Under the pieces are notes generated by a model. It was given only the letters and a program-made list of their open reading frames with translations, was not told the DNA's origin and searched no databases. From positions 1 through 64,000 of the forward strand of contig NZ_VIRF01000058.1 of NCBI RefSeq assembly GCF_008107685.1: 64,000 nucleotides of DNA. The letters are read 5' to 3'. Below, piece after piece: positions 1 to 8,027 of this stretch. Each line of letters begins with the position of its first letter. Within the stretch, counting starts at the first letter, position 1. Source of the DNA: Novosphingobium sp. BW1. Its GTDB lineage: Bacteria; Pseudomonadota; Alphaproteobacteria; Sphingomonadales; Sphingomonadaceae. Both the position numbers and the translations under genes were made by a program.

Positions 1-248
1 TCGATCGCCATCTTCTTCATCAGGCTCGCGACATGGCAGCGGCCGATCGTGATGCCCTCCTGACGAAGAAAGTCGCGCATCATCCGGCTGCCTGCGAACG
101 GAAACTCCAGATGCAGCGCGTCGATGCAACGCATGATCGCAAGATCTTCGGACGAAACCGGCCGCGGCAGATAATAGACACTACCCCGGCTGATCCCCAG
201 TTCCTTCGCTTGGCGCTTCACGGGCAAGGTATGCGAGCGGTCGATCAT
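1..248 (-). CDS. IS3-family transposase OrfB, N-terminal part, cut by the window edge
   Basis: The minus strand from 248 reads as the start of an IS3-type OrfB: a short helical linker, then the conserved R-G-S-V-Y-Y-L-P segment and an S-R-M-M-R-D-F-L stretch typical of the HTH_21 region before the integrase core. The ATG at 248-246 overlaps the TGA of the OrfA upstream (ATGA), as in IS3 elements that join OrfA and OrfB by programmed frameshifting. The DDE catalytic core lies off the left edge, so intactness cannot be judged. Confidence 0.8.
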   Translation of the reverse strand, partial: MIDRSHTLPVKRQAKELGISRGSVYYLPRPVSSEDLAIMRCIDALHLEFPFAGSRMMRDFLRQEGITIGRCHVASLMKKMAI

Positions 249-553
249 CGCCTTGCGCTCGGCAACAGACCTGCCTTGCCGAGCGTGCCTTCCAAAAAAT
301 CATTGGCCAACGTCAGCTCGCCGATCTTGGCGTGAAGCGTCTTCACGTCGACGGCCGGTTCGTCAGATGCCTTCTCCGAGCCGAACACGCCCGCCGCCCC
401 TTCGAGCAACTGCGTGCGCCACGTCGTGATCTGGTTGGGATGCAGATCATAGTCGTGCGCCAGCTCTGCCAGCGTCTTCTCACCCTTGATCGCGGCAAGC
501 GCCACCTTCGCCTTGAATGCCGGGCTGTGGTTGCGCCGGGGTCGTCTGCTCAT
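245..553 (-). CDS. IS3-family transposase OrfA (helix-turn-helix)
   Basis: A 102-residue protein with an N-terminal helix-turn-helix of the HTH_8/InsE type (around residues 8-55; key run F-K-A-K-V-A-L-A-A, then H-P-N-Q-I-T-T-W), followed by a leucine-rich coiled coil (K-T-L-H-A-K-I-G-E-L-T). It binds the terminal repeats of the element and is normally joined to OrfB by a -1 ribosomal slip. Length and order are normal for IS3 OrfA. It belongs to a different IS3 subgroup from the copy at 53548-54807. The outer terminal repeat should lie somewhere around 600-650 but I could not pin it. Confidence 0.85.
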   Translation of the reverse strand: MSRRPRRNHSPAFKAKVALAAIKGEKTLAELAHDYDLHPNQITTWRTQLLEGAAGVFGSEKASDEPAVDVKTLHAKIGELTLANDFLEGTLGKAGLLPSARR

Positions 554-984
554 TCTCTGCTCCTGTCTCGCAGCCTTTCTGGCTGCCTTCAGGCAGAAAA
601 TCCAATTATCTCAGTGTGCAGATTCTCCAGGCCACCTCTATGCTGGCCTACTAGGCGGGATACCGCTTCTTTATTGAAGGTATGGCGGTTTTCGGTTGAT
701 CAAGGCGGTGCGAGCCGGCTCGATGGGAAAGGAAAAACAATTAACACGCTGCGCCAGAATGTCAGGAAAGTCCCAGACGGGGTCATTGCCTTGAGTTCGC
801 GCAGCCGCTGAGCGAATGTTGTCTTTCCTTGGGAAGGCACGGCAAGTCGACCGCCCGAGGCGTCGCCGGGGAAGGTAGCTGGAGGCGGTCCCGGATCGCG
901 ATCAGGTACGCGTCAGTGGCCCGCATCGCCACCGCCGTAATCGGGCGCCTCGCTGTCGATCATGTGCTGCCAGTCGTCGTTCAG
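554..984. other. Intergenic stretch between two IS remnants, no gene recognised
   Basis: Short open frames here have no recognisable motif. A small hairpin made of repeated TTCTGGCTGCC/GGCAGAA sequence sits around 568-598, just outside the IS3 OrfA start and probably within or next to the end of that element. I see nothing else that supports a gene. Confidence 0.4.
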
Positions 985-1240
985 ACCAAGATCGACAAGA
1001 CTTCGCAGCATGGCCGGGGCTGATACCACGGCAGCATTCGACTGGCGGCAGAACCAGACTTGGCGGCATCTCCAAGCAGGGCGATCGATACCTACGCCGA
1101 TTGCCAGCCGGTGGGGCCACCACAGTCATGCGCCATGTCAAGGATAAGCCCACGCCGATGGCGAACTGGATCAGGAAGCTTTCCGAGAAAAAGCTCTTCC
1201 GGCTCGTCTCGGTAGCCCTTGCCAAGGAGGCGGCCACATA
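985..1240 (+). pseudogene. IS110/IS1111-family transposase, C-terminal remnant
   Basis: In the frame starting near 985 the translation carries the C-terminal signature of IS110-family transposases: D-F-A-A-W-P-G-L-I-P-R-Q, S-T-G-G, L-G-G-I-S-K-Q-G-D-R-Y-L-R-R-L, then M-R-H-V-K-D and R-L-V-S-V-A-L-A. The N-terminal DEDD catalytic half is absent and the sequence after VALA no longer follows the family, so only about 85 residues of a roughly 340-residue protein remain. This is a decayed mobile-element scar next to the IS3 copy. Confidence 0.7.
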
Positions 1241-1428
1241 TGAATCAATTTCGCAGGGCTGGAAATTCCTCTTGTCAACGCGACCTGGCGTGCGGAGGGC
1301 GGTTTGCTCATCACCGTCTTTGATTAACTGGATTTACTGATGGGAGCTTTCGTCCCCGGGGCCGTCGTTATGGTGAAGCGAGTGGGGAGGAGAGGCGGGT
1401 GCCTTCGCCTCTTCCTCCCGAGGCATTG

Positions 1429-3546
1429 TCAGAAGCGGTAGCCGACTGTTGCCATGACATTGCGCGGTGCGCCCACGAAGCAGTCGCCGCGCGCGAGGCA
1501 CGAGGCATAGAACGTCTTGTTAAGCAGGTTTGTCGCGTTGAGGGCAAAGCGCCAGTTGCGCCAGTCGATCTCGGCCATGGCGTCGACGGTCGTGCGCGAG
1601 GGCGTCACCACGGTGTAGAGCGTTCCAGCCGGGATTTCCGGGTTGAGCCCATAGGGATCGAGGGGCCCCGTGGAGCGGCTCTTCCCGGTGTAGACGACGC
1701 CGGCTCCCAGCTTCAGGGCGGCTTCGTCATCGACCTTGAACGTCTTTGTCGACCACGCCGACGCGGTGTGGCGGGGCATGTAGTTGAGGCTGCTATTTGT
1801 CTCGGAATCCAGTTCGTTATAGCCGTAATTTACGAGGAGTTCGAAATTTCCCGGCAGGGTGTGACTGGCTTCGAACTCGACGCCCTTCGTGGTCAGTTCG
1901 CCCGACTGGCTGGTTGCGCCGTTGGCGAGGTAAAGGACGCGGTTGCGCTCCTTGATATGGAAAGCGGTGACGGTAACGAGAGTACCGGGCACGGGCTGCC
2001 ACTTGAGACCGGCTTCGAACTGGCGACCGGTCTGCGGTGCGTAGGGATCGCCGTAGGTGCCATCTGCATTGTTGATGCGCCCTGCGACCGGCAGGAAGCT
2101 CTCTGTGTAGCTGAAGAAAGGCGAGATACCGCCCGCGAGTTCACCGATAAGGCCCGCGCGGAAGGTCGTCGCGTGGTCGGTGTTGCCGTTTGAGGAGGTT
2201 ACCCGGTCACGCCGTGCGCCGATGACGGCCGAGACGCGGTCGAAGAAGCGGATCTGGTCCTGCACATAGATACCCAGCTGTTTCTGGCTGGTGTCGGAGA
2301 AGGAGCCGGTGGCCTCGACCTCGCGCATGGCCTCGTAGTCGATGTCGTATAGGTCGATCATTTCGCTTTCATAGACATCGATACGTCCGACCTTGTTCCA
2401 GCTGTAGTCGACCCCGACGAGGAGCTGGTGCTCGATATTGGCACCCGTGCTGAAATCGAAGCGCAGGTTGTTGTCCGTCGAGAAGACGTTCATGCGCGCC
2501 TTGCTGGCACCGATCGAAACCCCGATCGTGTGCCCGTCGTTGCCGTAGGGAAGAAACGGATTGGTGGGGTTGGTGTAGCTGTCGGCGTAGCGCGAGTAGT
2601 AGGTGAGGTCGCTGTCTATGTAGCGCGCCTTCAGGCTCAGCTGCACCGTGTCCGAGAAGCGGTGGGTGAGGGCGCCGCCGCCCTGGAGCGAACGACCGTC
2701 GTAGCGGTCCCACCCAGGTTTGCCGATGAAGGTGAAGGGATCGAGGCGGTTGGCGGTGCTTTCCTGATCCGCGCCCATGGTGACCGCGATCGGCAGGAAC
2801 TGCGAGGTCGAGCCGGTATCGTCCTCCTGATAGAGACCGTGGAGGACGATGTCAGTGTCAGGCGTCGGCTGCCACCGGATCGAGGGTGCGAACATGACCC
2901 GGTCGTCAGGTACGTGGTCGACATAGGTGTCGGCATCGCGCACGCGGCCTACGCCGCGAATAGCGAGGTTGTCGGCCAGCTGCAGATTGAGGTCGGCCAT
3001 GGCCTCCTTGCGGTCGTAGCTGCCGTAGACGAGGCTGGCTTCACCCTGCGTGCGGAACTCGGGCGTCTTGGAGACAAGGTTGACGAGACCGCCGATCGAG
3101 CCTTGTCCGAACAGCACCGAGGCGGGGCCGCGCACGATTTCCACGCGCGAGAAGTTGTACGGGTCGGAGGTGATGCTCGCGTAGTAGCTGAAGATGTCGC
3201 GCATGCCGTCGCGGAACTGGAGGGCGTTGAGGCCGCGGATGGTGAAGCCATCGACGCGGGTGTCGCGCCCGTAGGGATTGGCGAGCACGCCTGCAGCGTA
3301 CTTCACCGTGTCACTGATGTTGATCGCGCCCTGTTCGACGTAACGCTCCGAAGGAATGACGGTCAGCGGTTGGGGAACCTCGACCAGCGGAGTCTCGGTC
3401 TTCGTGCCCGCGACGCCAGCTGTCACGATGATGCTATCCTCGTTCGCGGGGGTGTCCGCGGCGGCGTCCTCGGCCATGGCAAGCGACGGCTGGAGAATGG
3501 CGAAATGCGCAGCGCCGCACATGGCGAGCGACCGGACGAGTTTCAT
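1429..3546 (-). CDS. TonB-dependent siderophore receptor
   Basis: A 705-residue outer-membrane receptor that would import ferric siderophores using TonB energy. It has a signal peptide (about residues 1-25), a TonB-box-like segment (S-I-I-V-T-A around 38-43), a plug domain (about 55-165 with the T-I-R-G-L and V-E-I-V-R-G-P-A-S-V-L-F-G-Q motifs) and a 22-strand barrel ending in the usual C-terminal aromatic (G-Y-R-F). Length fits the FhuA/FpvA-type siderophore family. It stands alone, transcribed away from the SMC-like operon, and a Fur-like box lies about 50 bases upstream, suggesting iron control. The exact siderophore cannot be told from sequence. Confidence 0.92.
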   Translation of the reverse strand: MKLVRSLAMCGAAHFAILQPSLAMAEDAAADTPANEDSIIVTAGVAGTKTETPLVEVPQPLTVIPSERYVEQGAINISDTVKYAAGVLANPYGRDTRVDGFTIRGLNALQFRDGMRDIFSYYASITSDPYNFSRVEIVRGPASVLFGQGSIGGLVNLVSKTPEFRTQGEASLVYGSYDRKEAMADLNLQLADNLAIRGVGRVRDADTYVDHVPDDRVMFAPSIRWQPTPDTDIVLHGLYQEDDTGSTSQFLPIAVTMGADQESTANRLDPFTFIGKPGWDRYDGRSLQGGGALTHRFSDTVQLSLKARYIDSDLTYYSRYADSYTNPTNPFLPYGNDGHTIGVSIGASKARMNVFSTDNNLRFDFSTGANIEHQLLVGVDYSWNKVGRIDVYESEMIDLYDIDYEAMREVEATGSFSDTSQKQLGIYVQDQIRFFDRVSAVIGARRDRVTSSNGNTDHATTFRAGLIGELAGGISPFFSYTESFLPVAGRINNADGTYGDPYAPQTGRQFEAGLKWQPVPGTLVTVTAFHIKERNRVLYLANGATSQSGELTTKGVEFEASHTLPGNFELLVNYGYNELDSETNSSLNYMPRHTASAWSTKTFKVDDEAALKLGAGVVYTGKSRSTGPLDPYGLNPEIPAGTLYTVVTPSRTTVDAMAEIDWRNWRFALNATNLLNKTFYASCLARGDCFVGAPRNVMATVGYRF

Positions 3547-3596
3547 GCTAGGCCCTTTTGCAAATTGATCTCAATAAGCTGGCGCACTAACGTGAT

Positions 3597-3611
3597 TGAT
3601 AATTAGTTGCA
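3597..3611 (-). promoter_or_regulatory. Candidate Fur box upstream of the siderophore receptor
   Basis: The 15-mer TGATAATTAGTTGCA matches the 7-1-7 Fur consensus (TGATAAT-n-ATTATCA) at 12 of 14 arm positions. It lies 51 bases upstream of the receptor start, in the AT-rich part of the gap. This is a consensus match by eye; alphaproteobacterial Fur and Irr sites vary. Confidence 0.45.
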
Positions 3612-3790
3612 ATAATAAAGGAGCCAGGGGCCGAGACGGCATGTGGATGGGTCCGGGAAGGGCACACATATTGGGGGAAGGGTTCGCGCTCTGGGCGCGC
3701 GGAGCTTGTGAAAGGTCCGGATTTCACCGCTGTCCCGAAGTATTCGGGAGGTACGGCCGCCTACGAATCGGCAAGGAACATTAACGCGGT

Positions 3791-3839
3791 GAGCACCTGG
3801 GAGCGCCGGACAGAAGCTGCCTGGCGCTCCCAGGTGCTC
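3791..3839 (-). terminator. 17-bp perfect hairpin at the end of the SMC-like operon
   Basis: Arms 3791-3807 and 3823-3839 are perfectly complementary over 17 bp with a 15-base loop. The hairpin overlaps the stop codon of the JetC-like gene (stop at 3838-3840). There is no clear U-tract, so it may be a terminator, an mRNA 3'-end protector or a REP-like element. Confidence 0.6.
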
Positions 3840-6800
3840 AGGATTGCGGGAGGGCATCGTCCTTCGCGAAACGCTCCTTGAACAGGTCGAAGGGCTCATT
3901 CGCGGGGTTGGCTTCGCGGAACTTGCGGCGGCCTTCGTCCTTCAGGTAGTCTGCGTAGAGCATGGTGGTCGTGCCCACGCGGCGGATCGAGAGCACGGTG
4001 TCCATCTGCTCCATGAACACACCCAGCTTCTCGATCGGGGCGCAGGCCAGGACCTGCAGATTAAACTCGCGCAGCAGCGCCAGGCAGCTGTTGACGTTGC
4101 CGCCGTCGAGCGCGTTGAAGGCCTCGTCGAAGAGGATGATGCCAAAGCCCAGCCGGTCGCGGTTGTCCTCGGCGCCATGGCACACGTTGGCCATCGCGCA
4201 GGCCATGGCGATGTAGAAGGGCACCTGCTTCTCGCCGCCCGAGCCGCTGCCCTGACGCTTGGCGTAGTCCGAGGTGACCCGCTCACCGTCGAGCGTGGTG
4301 GTGAGTAGCTCGAACTGCAGGTAATTGCGGTAGTCGCTGATCTGCTCGACGTTCTCGCCCTCGTCGATCATGCGCTTGATGCGCTCGACGCCCTTCATCA
4401 GGCTCGGCTCGATCTCGCTCGCGCCCTCGTCGAAGAGGGTGCTGACATCGATGCTGTTGAGCTGGACGAGGCGGGCGATCTCGACGATCTCAGCGAAGAA
4501 GCGGTCGGGCTTCACCTCGAAACGGTAGAGTTCGCCGTGGAAGGGGCGCATCTGCAGGCTGCGGTTGATGTTACGGATCTGCCGCTTGGCGCCTTCGAGA
4601 CGGTCATGCAGTTTTACCAGCATGTCGGTCTTCAAGGAGGTCTCAATGGAGGCGCGGGCCTCTTCGGCCTGTTCGCGGTATTCGCCCAGCGTATTGGTGA
4701 TGATCGCGCCGAGCTGCTTTTCCAGCCAGGCAAGCTGGACCTCGTGGGGAGCCTCCTTGTCGAACTGCTCGACGATGCCCGCATCGTGGGCGTAGGCATA
4801 GGCCTTCTGCGGGGCCTGACCAAGGAGTTGGGTGACGCGGGCGCGGGCCCGCGCAGCCTGTTCCTGCGCGGCGTTGCGCACGGCAGGAACGACCTTGCGG
4901 TGCTCCTCCATGAGGTAGGCGAAATCGCGCAGGGCATCTTCGCGGGCGAGTTCGGCCAGCGTGTCGCGCTCCGCAAACGAGGCCTCCGCCTTGGCGAATT
5001 CCTCCTGCGCGACGGCCAGCTTTTCGCTGGCGCTGCCGACGTGGTGGCCTGTCACGCGCTGGTTGCGCTCGTCTTCCTCCAGTTCTTCCTCATAGGCGGC
5101 CAGGTCAACCTTGAGCGCCTCGAGGCGCTCGCGGATCTCGACCGGTCGTTCGCCTTCGAGGGTGCGGATGTTGTCCTGGATCTGGGCGACGCCTTCCCCT
5201 GCATCCTGCCGCGCGCGTTCGAGGTCGGCCAGGCTGCGCCCTGCGGCAATCTCTAGGAAGCGCTGGATATCGGCGATGAGGTCCTTGAGGCGGTTGGCCT
5301 GCGTGCTGGTCTGCTCGAGCGTACGTTCCTGTTCGGCGACGCGCTCTTCCAGCATCGGCAGGTTCTTGCGGCTGGCTTCCTTGCCCAGGCGATGGACCTG
5401 CGCGGGCCGGCGATTCTCGATCGAGCCGCCCGAGGAGTAGAGGCAGTCCTCGGTGACGGCGCGGTCATACTGGAGCAGTTCACGTTCGGTTTCGACACGG
5501 CGCACAGTGTTGAGGCGGCGGTTGACGAAGGCGCGGGCGTGGATGTCATCGGTGGCGATAATCGCGGCCAGGCTCGTCGCGTCGGGCTCCTTCCAGTCGC
5601 CACGCGTCTTGGTGGTGTTGACGATCTGGGTGCCGGGAAAGTCGCGGCGGCGTTTGCGCAGCAGACCGATGGCCTGTTGCGCGTCAGCCGGATCGACGAC
5701 CAGCGCGTCGCGTGCGGCGCCCAGCAGGGTCTCGGCGGCCTCCACCCAACGCTCATCGATGACTTCGACAAGTTCGCAGATGGGGCGGGCGGTGATGCCG
5801 TTTTCGTCGAGGTAGTCGATGAGGCGCGCGGTCGGCCCTTCGATCAGTGCGCCGCCGCGCTCCAGGCCTTGGAGTTGCTCGCGGTTCTCGCGCAGCTGCT
5901 GGCGCAGGCTGGCAAGGCTGGCCAGGTGCGCTTCGCGCGCGTCCTGCGCGCTCGTCACGTAGCGTTCGAGCGGGGGCAGGAGCTGGGCGACGATCTGGTC
6001 GATGTCGCGCGCCGACAGCGCCGCGCCATCGGCGATGCGGGCCTTGAGCGCTTCGAGCGCTTCGCTGGCGTGGCGGTATTCCTCGCCCGCATAGGTACGC
6101 ACGATCCGGTCGGCGAGCCCGGCGACCGCGCCGATGGCGGCGAAGTAGGCCTGGTACTGGCCGTCCGCCTCGGTGAAGGCGCGCTCGGCGATAGGCAGGT
6201 TGAGATCGCGGAATTCGCGGATTGCCTGTTCGCGGGTGTCGTTGTCGAGCGCGCGCGAGATGTCGCGGATTTCCTCGCGCAGGCGTCCCACCGTTTCACG
6301 GGTGCGCACGACGCGGCGGTCGATGAGGTCCTGTTCGGCAAGCTTGGCCTCGTGCTGGCCGGTGACGACGCGCAGGTGCTCTTCGAGGCGGTCGCGCTCG
6401 GCCTTGCTGGCAATCCAGCGCATACGGGTGTCCTCGGAGACCTTCTCGTCCAGTTCCCGGTAGGCCGCGATGGCCTCGGTGACCTGTTTCTTCTGGATTT
6501 CGAGGTCGTCGATTTTCTTGAGCAGGCCGCGCCAGGTGGCGACCGACTTGCGCAGGCCATCGACATCGAGCCCGGCCGGATCGAGCAGGAATTCGCGTAC
6601 GAACTCGGTCGCGGACTTCATCTCGCGGATGCGCAGGCCGTTGCGCAGGGCCTTGAGGAACTTCTCCGGGTCGGCATGGTGGCCTTTGCCGCCCAGCACC
6701 GAGAGCACGCGGCGGGTGAAGTGGGTGGGGCGGTGCCCGAAATTCTCAAAGCCTTCCTGCGTGCGCAGGCGTGTGACGAGGTCGGCATAAGGCAGGACGT

Positions 6801-7260
6801 AGGAGGCGCCGTCCTCGCTCTCTTCGATGAAGTCGGCGTCGCGCAGCGACTGGCCTTGCGCGATGAAGGCGCCGAGCACGGTTTCGGACTGCTCGCCCTC
6901 GACCGCGCTCATGGCGATGCCCACGGTCCAGCAGTAGCCGTCCGTCTCGCGCTCGAACACGAGGCTGACGTAGCTGAGGCAATTGGAGCGCAGCGTCTCG
7001 CCCGCAACGCGGCCCAGGCAGTAGTCGAAGACCGATCGGTTCTCGCCCACCTTGCGGGTCTGGCCGGCGGTGACGTTGGCGCTGGCGTTGAGCTGGAAGT
7101 AGTTGCGGTTGTTCCCGGTGAGCACGACCTGGATCGCATCGAGGATCGAGGACTTGCCCGCGCCGTTGGGCCCGATCAGCGAAGTGCTGCCGCGCAGGTC
7201 CACCGAAAGGCGCTCGAAGGTGTACCAATTGATGAGGTTGATGCGACTGAGCGTGATCAC
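3838..7260 (-). CDS. jetC: JetC/MksB-type SMC-like ATPase (Wadjet/MksBEF)
   Basis: A 1140-residue SMC-like ATPase that would dimerise and extrude or clamp DNA with its kleisin partners. An N-terminal Walker A (G-P-N-G-A-G-K-S-S, residues 30-38) is separated by long coiled coils from a C-terminal signature (G-S-G-S-G-G-E-K-Q, about 1004-1012) and Walker B (I-I-L-F-D-E-A, about 1041-1047). A central segment around 480-600 without heptads may be the hinge. The start is GTG, overlapping the JetB stop (GTGA), so translation is coupled. Family knowledge: these ATPases work with a kleisin (JetA/MksF) and a winged-helix partner (JetB/MksE). No JetD nuclease gene follows, so plasmid cleavage is not assured. 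Confidence 0.85.
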   Translation of the reverse strand: MITLSRINLINWYTFERLSVDLRGSTSLIGPNGAGKSSILDAIQVVLTGNNRNYFQLNASANVTAGQTRKVGENRSVFDYCLGRVAGETLRSNCLSYVSLVFERETDGYCWTVGIAMSAVEGEQSETVLGAFIAQGQSLRDADFIEESEDGASYVLPYADLVTRLRTQEGFENFGHRPTHFTRRVLSVLGGKGHHADPEKFLKALRNGLRIREMKSATEFVREFLLDPAGLDVDGLRKSVATWRGLLKKIDDLEIQKKQVTEAIAAYRELDEKVSEDTRMRWIASKAERDRLEEHLRVVTGQHEAKLAEQDLIDRRVVRTRETVGRLREEIRDISRALDNDTREQAIREFRDLNLPIAERAFTEADGQYQAYFAAIGAVAGLADRIVRTYAGEEYRHASEALEALKARIADGAALSARDIDQIVAQLLPPLERYVTSAQDAREAHLASLASLRQQLRENREQLQGLERGGALIEGPTARLIDYLDENGITARPICELVEVIDERWVEAAETLLGAARDALVVDPADAQQAIGLLRKRRRDFPGTQIVNTTKTRGDWKEPDATSLAAIIATDDIHARAFVNRRLNTVRRVETERELLQYDRAVTEDCLYSSGGSIENRRPAQVHRLGKEASRKNLPMLEERVAEQERTLEQTSTQANRLKDLIADIQRFLEIAAGRSLADLERARQDAGEGVAQIQDNIRTLEGERPVEIRERLEALKVDLAAYEEELEEDERNQRVTGHHVGSASEKLAVAQEEFAKAEASFAERDTLAELAREDALRDFAYLMEEHRKVVPAVRNAAQEQAARARARVTQLLGQAPQKAYAYAHDAGIVEQFDKEAPHEVQLAWLEKQLGAIITNTLGEYREQAEEARASIETSLKTDMLVKLHDRLEGAKRQIRNINRSLQMRPFHGELYRFEVKPDRFFAEIVEIARLVQLNSIDVSTLFDEGASEIEPSLMKGVERIKRMIDEGENVEQISDYRNYLQFELLTTTLDGERVTSDYAKRQGSGSGGEKQVPFYIAMACAMANVCHGAEDNRDRLGFGIILFDEAFNALDGGNVNSCLALLREFNLQVLACAPIEKLGVFMEQMDTVLSIRRVGTTTMLYADYLKDEGRRKFREANPANEPFDLFKERFAKDDALPQS

Positions 7261-8027
7261 GAGGTGGTCTCCTGCGAGGTGTCGTCCCCGTCTTCGGATT
7301 GGGTGGCGTCGGTTTCCGGAGCGGCGTCGGGCGCCTGTGCCTCGGCGTCCTTGTGCGCGGCGACGTCCGCGGCGTCGACCTCAGGTTCGGGCTCGTCCTG
7401 CGCGGCCTCGGCCTCGAGGCGGGCGCGGGTGGCTTCGATCCATTCCTCGATGCGGGTCTGCCAGGCATCGCCGGTCACGCTGCGGATCGAGGGGCGGATG
7501 GTGATGGCGATGCCGTTTTCCTGCGGGATCTCGTCGCCCAGGTCGATGAAACGGCGGCGGCGGAAGCTGTCGAGGATCCGGCGCACGCGCGACCACGGCG
7601 GACGGGTGCGCGCAACCCACTGGTCGTAGCGCTCCATGACCTCCATCGAGGTCGTCTCGACGTGGCCGAACTCTTCCTGGTTCATGGTGAGGACACCGTT
7701 TTCGAACGTGGCGCGCAGGGCCAGCAGCAGGATCGTCTCGTCGAGTGAAAGGATCGTTCGGGTCAGGCTCTCCTGCGGGCGCAGCTCCACCATCATCTCG
7801 TCCGGGCGGACCACCAGATCACGGCCCAGCGCGTCGAAGAGCCCTGCGAAGTAGACCCGGTGGCGCACGAGGAGGTCGTAGGTCCCGGCCGCGTTGTGGT
7901 CGTCGCGGAACAGGCACTGCTGGTAGAGCAGGCGGTCGGCCGCGCGCACCATCATCTCCTTGGAGAGGTCTCGGTTCTGAGGATGCTCAAGCAGCTCTTC
8001 AAGATCGTACAGCGTGGGGCCGTTCAT
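7257..8027 (-). CDS. jetB: JetB/MksE-like subunit (DUF4194)
   Basis: A 256-residue protein of the DUF4194 type, the small winged-helix partner of Wadjet/Mks condensins. The N-terminal two thirds carries the family-like stretch Y-Q-Q-C-L-F-R-D-D-H-N, Y-D-L-L-V-R-H and L-D-E-T-I-L-L-L-A-L-R. The last 60 residues are a low-complexity acidic/alanine tail that is unlikely to be folded. The start overlaps the JetA stop and the end overlaps the JetC start (ATGA and GTGA), so the three proteins are made in a fixed ratio. It probably bridges the kleisin and binds DNA. Confidence 0.78.
   Translation of the reverse strand: MNGPTLYDLEELLEHPQNRDLSKEMMVRAADRLLYQQCLFRDDHNAAGTYDLLVRHRVYFAGLFDALGRDLVVRPDEMMVELRPQESLTRTILSLDETILLLALRATFENGVLTMNQEEFGHVETTSMEVMERYDQWVARTRPPWSRVRRILDSFRRRRFIDLGDEIPQENGIAITIRPSIRSVTGDAWQTRIEEWIEATRARLEAEAAQDEPEPEVDAADVAAHKDAEAQAPDAAPETDATQSEDGDDTSQETTS

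Noticed and set aside
5392..7629. Long plus-strand frame (745 residues) through the JetC gene
   Set aside because: It is antisense to a gene with clear ATPase motifs, has no family motif and shows the composition expected of a GC-rich shadow frame.
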